Below, one piece after another: positions 37,145 through 50,800 of a stretch of 64,000 bases of DNA. The DNA is from Ascidia mentula (lineage: Eukaryota > Chordata > Ascidiacea > Phlebobranchia > Ascidiidae). The stretch is from NCBI GenBank assembly GCA_947561715.1, contig OX387197.1, positions 19,328,266 to 19,392,265 on the forward strand. The letters run 5' to 3'. The notes below the pieces were generated by a model. The model did not search any database. It worked only from the letters and a program-made list of their open reading frames with translations, and was not told the DNA's origin. How positions within the stretch are numbered: the stretch's first letter is position 1; each line of letters starts with the position of its first letter. The translations under genes were made by a program, and so were the position numbers.

Positions 37145-38851
37145 TCATTGAATAGGGATCTCGGTAGGCTTGTTTTGAGGAGTCGACGTTTCGAAGGCGG
37201 GATTAACGTTGCCCATTTCCATTCCCGGTCGCACTCTTCCACCAGACGGCTCATTTTGGCCTTTTAGAACAGTGGCGCGAGCTATGCACGCTCGCAAATG
37301 ATAAAACCCAAATGCGATGACCGTAACCACGACGGGCATAATAACGACGGCTAAAATCAACCAACCGGATGCTACGCCAGGAGAATTCGCCCAATCAAGA
37401 ACGGGGTAAATTTGAGAGTCGACGCCGGTCCAGTGCATAATCAGAAGAAAGATTCCGTACACAACGCCGTAAGCGACAGTGTAGATAAAATGCAGCAACC
37501 TAGTCGGAAATGCAACCATGAAGATGTCCAACAATGCCAAAATTGAATTGGTGACGTGCAGATGGATGGTGCGAGGCCTTGTATTTAGCGATGCGGGGCG
37601 CGTGCGTCCTACAACCGCCCAGTAGAAAATAGTAATGATGAACGCAGAGACTGTTGCCATTTGGAAGAAGACCCAGTTGACCTTGATGTACCACGCTGGG
37701 GTAGCTGCAAACGAAATTGAGCACTTGTAAGAAAACGTTCTGGACTTAAACATAAACTAAATCAGTGATTCTTAATCAGGGGTGATATCTGTTCTCAGTG
37801 TTTGCGTTGACACTTAGGTTTGTTCTTACAAAACACTGCATTCAACTGCGTCTATATATGAAGGCATGTGGGAATTGGGTAGTGATTTAAAAAAAGTGCC
37901 GACAAGGAAAATAGTGAAGACCCACTGGCCTATATTAAATACCAAACGTTAAGCTAGTCTATTGTAATAAAAATGCATTAACCTGTTACACAATACGTAC
38001 CAGCGTTACTATGGGCGCCGTCATGTCTTCGCGCTACTCCAACGATAGACACGATGAAGGCGATGAAAAAGTATATGAGCATTAGGACCTCAGTCCAGTT
38101 ACTAAGCAACAGGTACTGTGCTTTTTCCCCGGGAGCGTTCTCACTCAAATCCGTAGTGAAATCGACGACGAACCAGGAAAGTTGGTAACCGAACATAAGG
38201 AATCGGTAGACCATGTAAACCCATCGGTTTTTCGTCCACTGGGATTAAAATATTTATTTTTCTCATTTTATCATGCTGCGTTTCTAACATTAGATGGTTT
38301 GTTTTTGACTGGCTAGTTAGCTGGAAATTTGTACTGTCACCAGAAACCAAATAGCTGCACTGATAAAATGCAATAGGTCCAATCAGTTTTGTTAAACTGG
38401 GATTTTTTTTATGACATCAAAATCTTGCATGGTAATTTTTTTCACATTGGTTTTGAAATCTGTGATTGCACAGATTATTTGCACACTGTTTATATGACAG
38501 CGTTTTAAAGATGTATTGTAATGTATAGTTACACCTAACCAACATTTAATATCGTAAGTTATACTGCCCTTGGCGTTTTCAGTAATTATCGTTTGACACA
38601 ACATCAATACAATCGTGGACAGTATGTTTCCTGCATGAATTAGGCGTCTTTGTTTAAACACGACAGTTAGGCATATATAGACTCAGACCATCAAACAATA
38701 ATAAGAGATCTCTTTTCGTTGGCAACGAGTCCGAGTGTATGCAAATAAAAAAGCTGCACTACTTTACCTGCAAGTGGTAGAACTGGTGGGGAGAAGCGTC
38801 GATAAATCCAAAGTGCGCAGCTTGGAACTCATACTGACAAGTCGTAGCCAT
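37145..38851 (-). CDS. Rolling-stone-like membrane protein, copy 4 (most upstream)
   Basis: Exons 38851-38768, 38238-38001 and 37704-37145 give 293 residues. Exon 1 reads MATTCQYEFQAAHFGFIDAS; exon 2 has WTKNRWVYMVYRFLMFGYQ and FVVDFTTDLSENAPGEK; exon 3 has NWVFFQMATVSAFIITIFYW and ends NPAFETSTPQNKPTEIPIQ. It is closest to copy 1 in exon 3, so copies 1 and 4 bracket the younger pair 2/3. Same family, topology and uncertain role as copy 1. Confidence 0.87.
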
Positions 38852-39644
38852 AGCAACAGATATACGTATATATAACAATATAAACAAGTTTCTTCCCTTC
38901 AAACATTCGTCATTTCGTAAATTTTGCGTTGCTTTTGTGTTATGTTGCCACCCGGACATGGGCGTATGCGTACGCGATAGTCCTGCCTGTTACAGCAACC
39001 CACTAAACACTGCTGCTACTGCTTGAGCGTGTACCTTCCCGGCAATTATCACGAGGTTGTGTCGAGCAAACAAGTTCAACCTTTCCTTCGTGTCAGTAGT
39101 GACATCACTCTAACTTATGTAAATGGAAAAGCAACGCGTTAATAATTCAAAGAAACGATCTGCAACCTGCACTTGTTCTGTCTCATCAGTACGATCACAT
39201 CGCTTTAAATCCCCCCTTTATATTGTCCTTAAAATCGTGATAGTTCGTGTCTGGCGCAATTTGCGGAGGCTCGTTCTGACTGTTGTTTTGACAAAACTGG
39301 ATACATATCAATATTACAATGCTGGCCAAAGAATAGTTTTATTTTTAGTCCTACTTTCTCACAGCATCGACCGCATCACCACATCCCGTAATGTTTACAA
39401 GCAACAGCGCACGAAGAGTATAAACGACGGCAAATATGAATCGTCGAAATCATCGCTACAGTCGGCAATACAGACAAACTCCACTTCCGTCAGACACGCA
39501 CAGAACGTATCAAAGACAACATCCGAAAATGCGCTGAATGCCGTTGGCCGAGCCCGTAAACTGTACTCTTGTGCATTATTGCCGGGCTTACGCAGCCCGC
39601 GGGCATAGCGGACACGGAGCCGTTACGTGTCTCTTGTCTTTATT
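38852..39644. other. Spacer between Rolling-stone-like copy 4 and SDAD1
   Basis: It holds the third copy of the dispersed repeat (39226-39340). A 161-codon plus frame (39123-39608) overlaps that repeat and has no domain, so I do not call it. Confidence 0.4.
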
Positions 39645-42600
39645 TTACTTGACCCGCTTAGCACGCTTGAGAAGTGCGTTACGCAAGGCGACCTGTTTCT
39701 CCTTGAAGGAGCGGCCCGACTTCTGCTTCCGCACTTTGTGGCGTATCATCATGAAAGGTTTGCACTTGCGCTTTTGCTGCAACACAAAAAAGTCGAAATT
39801 TATTGCGATTCGTGTTCAGCACAGTCGAAACGAACCCAATTCGTGATGACGTTTGCGCAAACAACGTGACGCGGCGGTTGGGCAGGAAGCCGAAGCTTCG
39901 TTGGAAACAAACATTGCGCGTGGTCATCTGTACCGCCGGTACTGACGCGCTACCGTGACTTAATAAAGGCGCACTAACGGCTAAATTGTTTGTATCATAT
40001 TTTGGCACAGAAAGTGTTGAATGAAATGCAAACACTATTTTTCGAAATGTTAATTAATCTTTGTAAATGCCTTATTTTCAAATAGTTATTTGAAACCTAG
40101 TTAAAACAATTTGAAAAATTTTCCATTGCTATAAAAATTTAATGTTAAATCCACGACTTTATTAACGTAAGAATTCGACACGAGTTTTTGAAGCATCAAT
40201 AAACATGTCTCAATATTTCCGCCAAACGTATAGTTTTAAGTTATATTGAATAAAGATTCTAATTGAATGTTCACGAGAACAAAATTCTGTTTGAAATACT
40301 GTTTTCGAACCTTGTTTGTGGTGCTTGCGTGGGGGTCGATCTTAGATCTACGACTCCCGTATTTCGGACGATCTTCCCTTCCTGCCAGGACGGTGGCGAG
40401 TCTGCTCTCTCGGTCGTGAGCTCTTCGTTTGTGGACGAGTTCAATATCGTTCAACGCCACAAGTTCACCTCTGCAAAAGACGTTGTTTTACGATCAGACG
40501 CGCGTTGGTTTTCTCTTTTTCCAATTTCGAGTGTTAACCGAAAGTAAACGTTTGGACGTGAAATTGTTTCAAAAAAATTCTACATGCGACTATAATAGAT
40601 GCATTACTTTTACTTTAAAATCGCCCAATATATCCTTGACGTCAGAGTGACGTAGCAAATATCAAGTTCTCACTCCTCAATATATCTCAGTTGTTTGTGT
40701 GGTTTGGGATTCCCCACAATGTCAAACACACGGATTAATTCTATAATTTACTCCGTCAAAGTCGTATAATGACGTCAGCGAAGTGGTACACTTAACCCTC
40801 GCGTCCGCTCTACAACATGACTCATCACAGAAGCTTCCGACGTTTTAGTGTGAATATAACGCTAGTCTTTTATAGACAGCACGTTTGCAATGACTTTGAA
40901 TAAGTGTTCTTTTGCAAGCATCCCGTGATTGACGTGACGTCGTAATATGTGGTAGCAGACCATTGTTCAAAATCTTACACTACTGAGGTTAACCATCTTA
41001 AAGACAGTGCAAGCTAAGCGAAGACAAAAAACCGAAGATAAACGTTGTGTGATTTTCACATCTCCAGTGCATGTTTTTACGGAATAATCACTAAATAAAG
41101 CTTGGTTTAAATGGAACCTACCCAATTTAATCCAGATATTTAATCTGCGTAAAACACTACACACAAGTGTGAAACCTTTTTCGTCCGCAAAACCCTTAAA
41201 GGTCATTTAAGTTGACTAGTAACTCACAAGACGCCAGAAACGTCAAATTAACTAAACGGGTTTCGCCTATATCCTTGATATTTGTTTTCCTTCTTGGCTT
41301 TGTCCTCGTACGTCTGTGTCTCAAAGGTTTACCGGATATATTAAGCAGTTTTTGCCCACAGCGAGATAGTCCAGAAAACCCTTTATGCTTTTTTATATAA
41401 ACCCCTGGGCAGTCCTACTTGGACTGTGGTAAATGTACCAGTACCGGTAAGTCAACTGCCGTTACGCGACCATTAAATATTTTTCATCAGTTTGGCATAA
41501 TTTGCCAGTGTTTCTTTGTAACTCATACCAGATTGTGTGATTATGAAACAATAGTAGAGGAAAGTAGCTGTTTTTCAAGATTTCAGTTCAACTGACTTCT
41601 ACTTCCAATAGGTAAGTGCAGTTTTTTTTTCCAATAGGTAAGTACACGCACTTTTGAAAGAGACGCCGCTGGTAACACCGTTTGGGAAAGTTTAAGGACA
41701 GTGGCCATAGGGTTCCGTGCTGGAACTAACTTTGGGAATCGCTGCCTTATTTAAATCCCGTAATTGTTGGTATTCATGATGGATATTCTGATATATTTAA
41801 AGTATTCCAATTAAATCACTTTTTGCCCCTTACCCCTCTTTGTATTCAGTTAGTTCGTCGGCTTTGCGCTTCGAGGTCTTCCTTGCGGCCGGCAGGAGTT
41901 CCTTGGCAACCTGACGTGCTCGTATCTTCTGGAATTCCTCCTGAGTGAGAAGGCGGTTCTGACTGACTGCTTGCGCCTTAGACACCCTTTCTTCACTGTT
42001 CATTTCTGCCACTTCGGTAGGCTCCGTTTCTTTTGTAAGCTGTACAAAGGAACAAAGGATTTGCTACACAACTTATAGACTCGAGATAAATAGTATCACG
42101 CGCTTAGAGTTTGTGGTCATGGTTTCGGATACTTCCAGAAAACAACAAAAGCGGACTTAGTTTTTTAGGAACTAGCTTTTTAAGTTGCTTTAATATCTTT
42201 CATGCGTGTGCAATATTTTCTAAAGCAGAACAAATTAAAAAAAATAACAAGGAACCTCTTCATCGGATGAGACGTCGTGCCAACTTCCGTCACTCTCGCT
42301 ATCTTCCGAACATGATTCCCACCCATCTGAAACGTCATGACTTACTTAATATATGTTTCTGTCGATTTTGGTAAGGATTTCAGAGTTCATGCAATATGTC
42401 GTTACCGTATGGTCCCGTTTCGTATGGATATGGCATGTTAACAGCACAAAAACTTTAGTCATAAACCAGTAACGTGAGTTAGTCACGTTAAGAACTCCAG
42501 GGCCTTGAACTGACGCTTTTGAAACCGTGGCTTGTTTTAAGTGAATGAGAATAGTTAACCTTCATTTGGCTTCGTATCGGGTTGCTCTTCCAAGATTTCG

Positions 42601-45443
42601 GATCCGGGTAAATAATCGTGAGTTACAACTTCCCCGTATCCGACAACCTGGAGTTCACTGCCGGCCTCTGTAGGTTTGCCCTGCGGGAAAACGTACAATA
42701 AATCAACCGGGCGTAAGGTCGCACAACGTTGGTGCAGTATACAAGCGCATAGGTGTGACTTAAAGATGTGTCTGAACAGCGCAAAGCACCGTAAGACTTA
42801 CAAATTATGACTAGGAAATCATCGTTTTGTACGGGTTCCATTTTCACGTGTGGGTTTTGTTTGCGGAATTTTCTTTTTAGGGTTTGGAAGAGAGTTTCCG
42901 AAATAGATATTTGTGAAGTTTTTTGAAGCATTCGCAACAAGACAAATTTAACGTATTGACACCCACCCGGTCTTTCTTGTGCAACATGGTGGGATTCACT
43001 TTACGGTAAAGTTGCAAAAGCGATCGGGCGGCCGAAGTCACCGCTTTGTCATGTTTGGTCTTGTAGTGTGTGAGGTCGCGCAACAAGTCTTCGGTCATCG
43101 CCAAGGGACAACGAGAGCAGATTTCCCTAATTGCATTCAACCTGTTCGCAACATTTGTTAAAAAGGAATCGGAACGAAGAGTTTGCTAGAAAATTTCTAG
43201 GTTTGTCATTCATAAAACCGTACGTAAAAGTTATTAATGTATTTAGAAAACTTCATGCATATGGTGACATACCCAACACCCATGACCTCGCTTGCGTTAC
43301 GATCTGTGACGAAGTTGTTTGCGATCGTCATTATGATTGGATGGATGATTTCGGGCGGAACGACATCGTGACTTGCTTGGGCGACCGCCAGTAAGATCTT
43401 TGTTACTTCTAAAAAAATGACGCAACGTATGGCTCATATACCAGATTATATAAAAATGTTACAAAAAATCGCTGTTGGTCGACCCTTTTTTAATGAAATC
43501 AAACTGTCCGAAGTAAAATGAGTAAAAAAATGAATATACAAAAAGTTCAAGCCGGAAACACAAACATTTTCATTTAAAGGAACGTAAATAAGAATAAAAT
43601 GGATGTACCTCGTTGATGAGGTTGCAAAAATCGTTGCAGGAAAGGATAAAAGTTAAAGAGGAAAAGTTGATGAATGCCAACAATCCGCGAGATTACAATT
43701 ATCATCAGGAGTCGAATTTCGAAGCTCTCGTTGGAGCCTTGCAACTGCTTGAAAAGCCGTTCAGCAAAACCTAAATGTGGGACAAAAAAACTCTGTTATC
43801 AAAATACATTGATTAGTTTTTCAAAAGAAAACAACTGTAGTTTACCCTGCGGGTCGTGCAACAGATGCATGGCGGAAAAATCCACATTTCCTTTCTTGTT
43901 TTTCTTTTTATGTTTGTGCAAGGCTTGAAGAGCTTTCTTGCGTTTTTGCTTTGCCCGTGTGGATTTCTTTTTCACAGCAAATCTGCCAACAAAACATTGC
44001 AACAAGGTGTTTGAGACAATAATGAAAACACAAACCTCATGATGATGTCCCTTGCACTGGGACCATCCTCCCCAGAATCAGAGTCCGATTCACCCTCAGT
44101 CTTATCTTGGCCAAGAAAAAATCGTAGTGCAGTCCCAAGCACCTGAACCAGCAGTATGTAGGTAAATACACTATCTCCATCAGATGGTTTAAAATGTGTT
44201 GCAAACTATTTTGATCTAGTATTATCAACAAAAATGCCACTTTGATTTTATGTGGTCAGAAGATGTAATTTCTGTGTATTTTAACATACACCACTCTACA
44301 TAAAAGGCTTTGTTGGCCAACATTAGAAATCGGTATGTACAAACAGTACAAATGTATATACATACCTTAGTAAACTTTGAAAAACAGGCTGTGCTTATGA
44401 CATTGACAGTTTTTGCATCATTCCATACTTTGCGGTGATAAAGTTCAGTCATCACACTCAAGGACATTTTTGCTGCTGTTGCATTGCTATCCGAGAGCAT
44501 TGTGTACATAAAGTTTTGCAAGCTCTAAATATCAATATATAACCTCACTGCATCATCCAACACAAATTATAAACAGTTTGTTCAACAATAGGCATGTACT
44601 GGCTTATGTCAATGCAGACTGACAGAACAATTATTTTCAAAATAAAATTCTAGGAATAACATTTTCATTTTACAACAAAAATAAAAGGGATTTTATTTGG
44701 TTAAGAATTACATACATACCTTATTAAGTTTGTTGTCTTTGTGTCCTGTGTTAGCATTTTTTATGTCTTGCACAATGAAGTTAAACAGGGTCTGAAATTA
44801 AAGGTATCTGGTTTAACATTCTTCTATTTGTAAAACTAACTCCGCACAAACTTTTCGCAGTAACTTGTCTTGACAACGGAAGAGCTCAAAAAACAATTCA
44901 AACAACGATGATGGTGTGACCAAATTCTTGTTTCTTAGCAACATTAATGCTCTGCAGAACATCTAAAAAGAAATAAACAATTGCAAGAAATTTTTGACAC
45001 AAAATAATTCAGCGCAGTATTACCATACGAATCTCAGGGTTAAGGACATGCATATGTTTCTGTAAGATGTCTTTTATTTGCTGTGGAAAACCTCGCACAA
45101 TGTCTGGATAACAGTAAGCAACCTGCACACAAAGAAAACGTATACATTGCTGATGCCACTAATGAAAACAACTCTGATTTCTTAAATCGAATTACCTGCG
45201 AAATAAACATGGTAAGCTCACTGAGTGTGTTGGCATTTTCATTGGGTTGCAGCAAAAATACTTCCAAGTTAGACTGGTATCTTCTAAATTGTTGCTCAAA
45301 CTATGTGTAAGAAAAGTGTTAAAAACATGAAATATATTTTTTTGATACAACAATAAAACCTCTGTTTTGTAGGAAACTGAATCACGCTTTATTAAGTTTT
45401 GCAGCTGAGGCAAGTTGTCTGGAAGTTGATTAGTCCTTCCCAT
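39645..45443 (-). CDS. SDAD1: SDA1 homolog, 60S ribosomal subunit biogenesis
   Basis: Sixteen phase-consistent exons: 45443-45360, 45300-45196, 45122-45024, 44962-44852, 44791-44720, 44524-44366, 44142-44036, 43982-43846, 43770-43609, 43408-43273, 43141-42967, 42680-42560, 42326-42256, 42039-41834, 40470-40311, 39776-39645. The product is 678 residues; human SDAD1 is 687. Landmarks are [12 protein letters not shown] near the start, [33 protein letters not shown], a Lys-rich block (KHKKKNKKG), [43 protein letters not shown], an acidic stretch ending [36 protein letters not shown], and the basic tail [21 protein letters not shown]. Sda1 acts in nucleolar and nuclear pre-60S maturation and export. 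The poly(A) hexamer overlaps the stop region. Intron 15 (40471-41833) is the largest. Head-to-head with RNF113A. Confidence 0.95.
40637..40945. promoter_or_regulatory. Cluster of CRE-type TGACGT motifs inside an SDAD1 intron
   Basis: TGACGTCA-like motifs lie near 40638, 40648 (TGACGTAG), 40770 (TGACGTCA) and 40932-40942 (TGACGTGACGTC) within ~310 bp of the largest SDAD1 intron. ATF/CREB-type factors bind this core. This is a candidate enhancer only. Confidence 0.3.
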
Positions 45444-45972
45444 CCTGCAAAAATTTCTTTGGGTCTTTATTTTATTTAAAAGAATAGCGGCATCAAAATA
45501 ACATAAACTACAAAACGTTTAATTATATGGCATTGTGGTCCACAAAACTAGCAATTGATACTTAAAATGTTACGGAAATTCGTCAAAAAACATAAAAAAA
45601 TTACCTTTAATTTGCGTTATCCAAAAGTCCAGTATCGTATGAACTTACTATTCACGTGGTTGAGTTTGTGATTTACCGAGGGTCTTTCCCTTTCATGTTT
45701 CCAAATTAAAACAGGCAACAAGTATAACTTTACAATTTGAAATGAAATTAACAAGAAAAAATAAACTAAATAAAGGTTAATTTATTTGTTTCAAAATCAT
45801 TATATTTCAAAAGCAAACAATGGTTATATTGTTTTTATTTTTGTTACTATGTGGTTTGCAGAATTGTTTTGAGAAATACTATCGTGGTTTGCCTCATTGG
45901 ATATTCATGATGCCAAATAGAAATTGAATTTTCTTGTAGATTTGTTTTTTTCACTGGTCCCACACGTGAATA
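45444..45972. promoter_or_regulatory. Shared 530-bp region between divergent SDAD1 and RNF113A
   Basis: The two start codons point away from each other with no other gene between, so the region probably acts as a bidirectional promoter. It is AT-rich; I see no TATA box at a convincing distance. Confidence 0.5.
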
Positions 45973-47722
<1,750 letters not shown>

Positions 47723-47821
47723 ACGAAATTCAGGAGCAGAGATCATTTCGTCCATAAAAATCCCACGACAATGAAAGAAAACACAACAAAACCTTGTGTA
47801 TGGAACTATGTAACAAGACTA

Positions 47822-50800
47822 TCACGGACTCGCTTCAAGAGCAGCGGTCAGATTTCTCTTCGGTGTCAGACCAAGAATTGTCCCACTCGAAGACTCCTGG
47901 CCCTGCACGGGAGATGAGAAGTTTCGAAGCTGCTTCCTGGATGATTTGCTCGAACTTTTGTTTCCGTTCGCCTGTCGTGTTTTCATTGGCGATTGTGTTG
48001 CCGTAAGTTTGTCGCTATCTGTCCGCAATAAAATGTATGTTTAGTAAAGTGATGTATTGCTAAAGTCCTATAGGCTTTTGTTTGTTAAGTTGTTTTAATT
48101 GCTAAAACTAAGCCGGAGAAAATGCGTTTTCACCGAAATATAAAAAGGCTAAGTCGATTAGTCCAGGATATCCCATACCTTTTGGGCAGCGGACCCATAT
48201 TTGTAAACTTGTTTTGCTCCAACACAAACCAGTGTCACATTAATATTTTCAACCTTTAACCGTGGAGGTCAATATCCAGCACAAAATGAATCGTGCAACC
48301 ACCTAGATTTATTGTGTATAAGCTGCAGACAGATGGCCACTGTTTCGACCTAAAAGGTCTCATCAGTGCAGCTGGTGTGACTATCAGACGACTTTGCTGA
48401 CCAAACGGCCAAGCAAAGACTTCCACTTTGTGGTGACTATCTGATGAGACCTTTTAGGTCGAAACAGTGGCCATCTGTCTGCAGCTTATACACAATTCAT
48501 ATTATTGGCTCCACATTGCTCACCTAGATTTATAATCGCAAAAGCTTACGAAATTAAGTTGGACTTTTTGTTGTTGTATCATCACGGACCTACGCGCATA
48601 CCATAGCCTTAAACGCGTAAAAATTATCAGCATGACTGAAATACCTTTTCAGTTGGTAAACAAGTAATTGTTACTGGTTGCTTAAACGTACTTTCAGGGG
48701 ATTGGGGCAATTTGATGTTCTCCTTGTCATCTATACACTCTACTATGCTTAAGATGGGAGGGGCTTCTTTCTTCACAAGCAGTTTCACTTGACTCTGAAA
48801 CTTTTTAATATGCTTCAGTGCCTGTTTGTTCTTCACTTCCTGCAATATAAGTTGGTGTCACGATCAATGAAAGAAAACCACGTATTTATATCCAACGGTT
48901 AAGCCTTATGTCATCGCAGAATTGTGTGTTGTATTTTGAAAGACCATCTTCATTCTAACTTCATTCGTAAATACTTCAGCAGATAACTTAAATCGACTAC
49001 CAAGTTAATCACGGGTCGATTTCCACGTGAACGTAAAATTAAAGACTTTTGTTGAAAAGCGAACCAAATTAAAACGTGTGAATAAGACCAGTTGTTCAAA
49101 TGGCTGTGAAAACGTTTTTCTGGCAAGGTGGTCAATACCTTTATACCTATATATTAAAAAACTTCGCTTTCCTTCAAATTAATATCGGCCACGATAAGTT
49201 TGTTTAGCATAATTCTGTATAATTTCAATGGCAAAAAATCGAGTTTGGAATTTAATCCGCACTTTTGAAGTAAAGCATCCGTATACATTAACAGATTTTC
49301 ACCAACATAGAAAAGCTATACCTTGAGCATATTGTCACAAAGCACGGACACGTCTTTGAGGTTGGCCTGCTGCCTCTGGTTTATCTCAAGACCAGGCAAA
49401 ATCTTACACAGGCTGTTCACGTACGGAGAGTTGGGGTCGGACAATACTTCACATGGAATCATGTTGGCGAGGTCGTCGTGAGCTGACGCTTCGTCCAACT
49501 GAATTAAAACGTAAAAAAAGTTTGACAAGTTCCATTTTTTTTAACAAAAATGAAAAAGCCAAAATTGTCAATGAACCACATGTTTAGCCGTTTCGGTCGT
49601 TACTTCTTAATCACTATGAAAGTTAAACACATTAGTGTTTATTGTGTGTAGTTTTACCCATTTCGTGTTGCGTTCACAGATGTGTTTGAGATCGGCGTTC
49701 CTTATAACAGACGGTTGTGTGATGGTGACGAGCAACTCTGTCACATTCCCCACGTTAACTGAGGCGAGAGGAGATGTCGGAGGAGCGTTGAAGAGGACAC
49801 GCATGATTGGGAGGAAGGCGGCTTCGATGCAACCGTGAGCTTGTCTAAAAATGTTTCAGCTTTACAGAGTCTCGATGTTTTAGTGCAACTGAAGTAGGAT
49901 GTCGATATATGGTCAGCGAAAATGACGGACAAAAACTTCCAAGCAAATTTGCGCGACATTTTGCTGGTTAAATGAGAATCAAACATTACAATAAATGCGA
50001 CTTTGTTTGCATCAGATGTTGTGGCCGAGACTGACAACACTGTAACGGGCACAAGATTGGATTTTAAAAACGATAATTTCGACTTCAAATAAATAACACA
50101 ATGCCTTTTTTGATGTAACAATGCGGGTTAAACAGGATGTTATGCCAATGAACGCAAACTATTCCAACACCACTGCGATTTTTTGGTAAAAATGGTCACG
50201 AAAACAAAAATTTACCAAACAAACTTACTTGGACATGTATGGGAAGGTATTGAGGAAGTCGCTGATCATGTGAACAACCTCAGGATCATCTTGGGTGGCG
50301 GGATTGTACCAGAGCAGGACAAGGCGGGAGAAGACAGCCGGGGATATGATTCTGTGTGAAACGAGGACTCGGGAAAGAAGACAGACCACAGCCTGACGCA
50401 CTTCTACCTCCTGTAAGTAACAACAAATAATATTTTCGTTCCAAAATCGACCTTTATCCAACGCCACTTGTTGTGCGTGACATAGATGGAAACTTCACAT
50501 TTGCAAAATTACAATATAAATAACTTGGTGTCAAACGCAGCAGCCTATATGTTCGACCAGTTTTACCATTTTATTTTTATCTTTGTTTTCTGTTCTACTT
50601 TATAACTGATGATGCTTTTAGCGAAACGTGTTTTTTTTTCATAATAAACTACGTTTGACACGAGGTTATTTATTCCTGTAAGTTACTTTCAGTGAGGTCT
50701 TATTGTATAGCTGTATTTTCCCGAAAGCAATGTTTAAAATAACTTCTGTTGCAAGTTTCAATTCTAAGAACTAAACTTTTGGTACAAATAAACGTTAATT

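Noticed and set aside
39123-39608. 161-codon plus-strand frame between copy 4 and SDAD1
   Set aside because: It overlaps the dispersed repeat shared with Rolling-stone introns and has no domain or splice support.
39679-40035. 118-codon minus-strand frame over the last SDAD1 exon
   Set aside because: It is a shadow; the true SDAD1 C-terminus ([21 protein letters not shown]) is read in another frame of the same stretch.
48441-48496. Right-arm hammerhead core on the plus strand as a second active ribozyme
   Set aside because: The bases before CTGATGA (GTGACTAT) do not pair with TGCAGCT after the triplet, so stem I cannot form.
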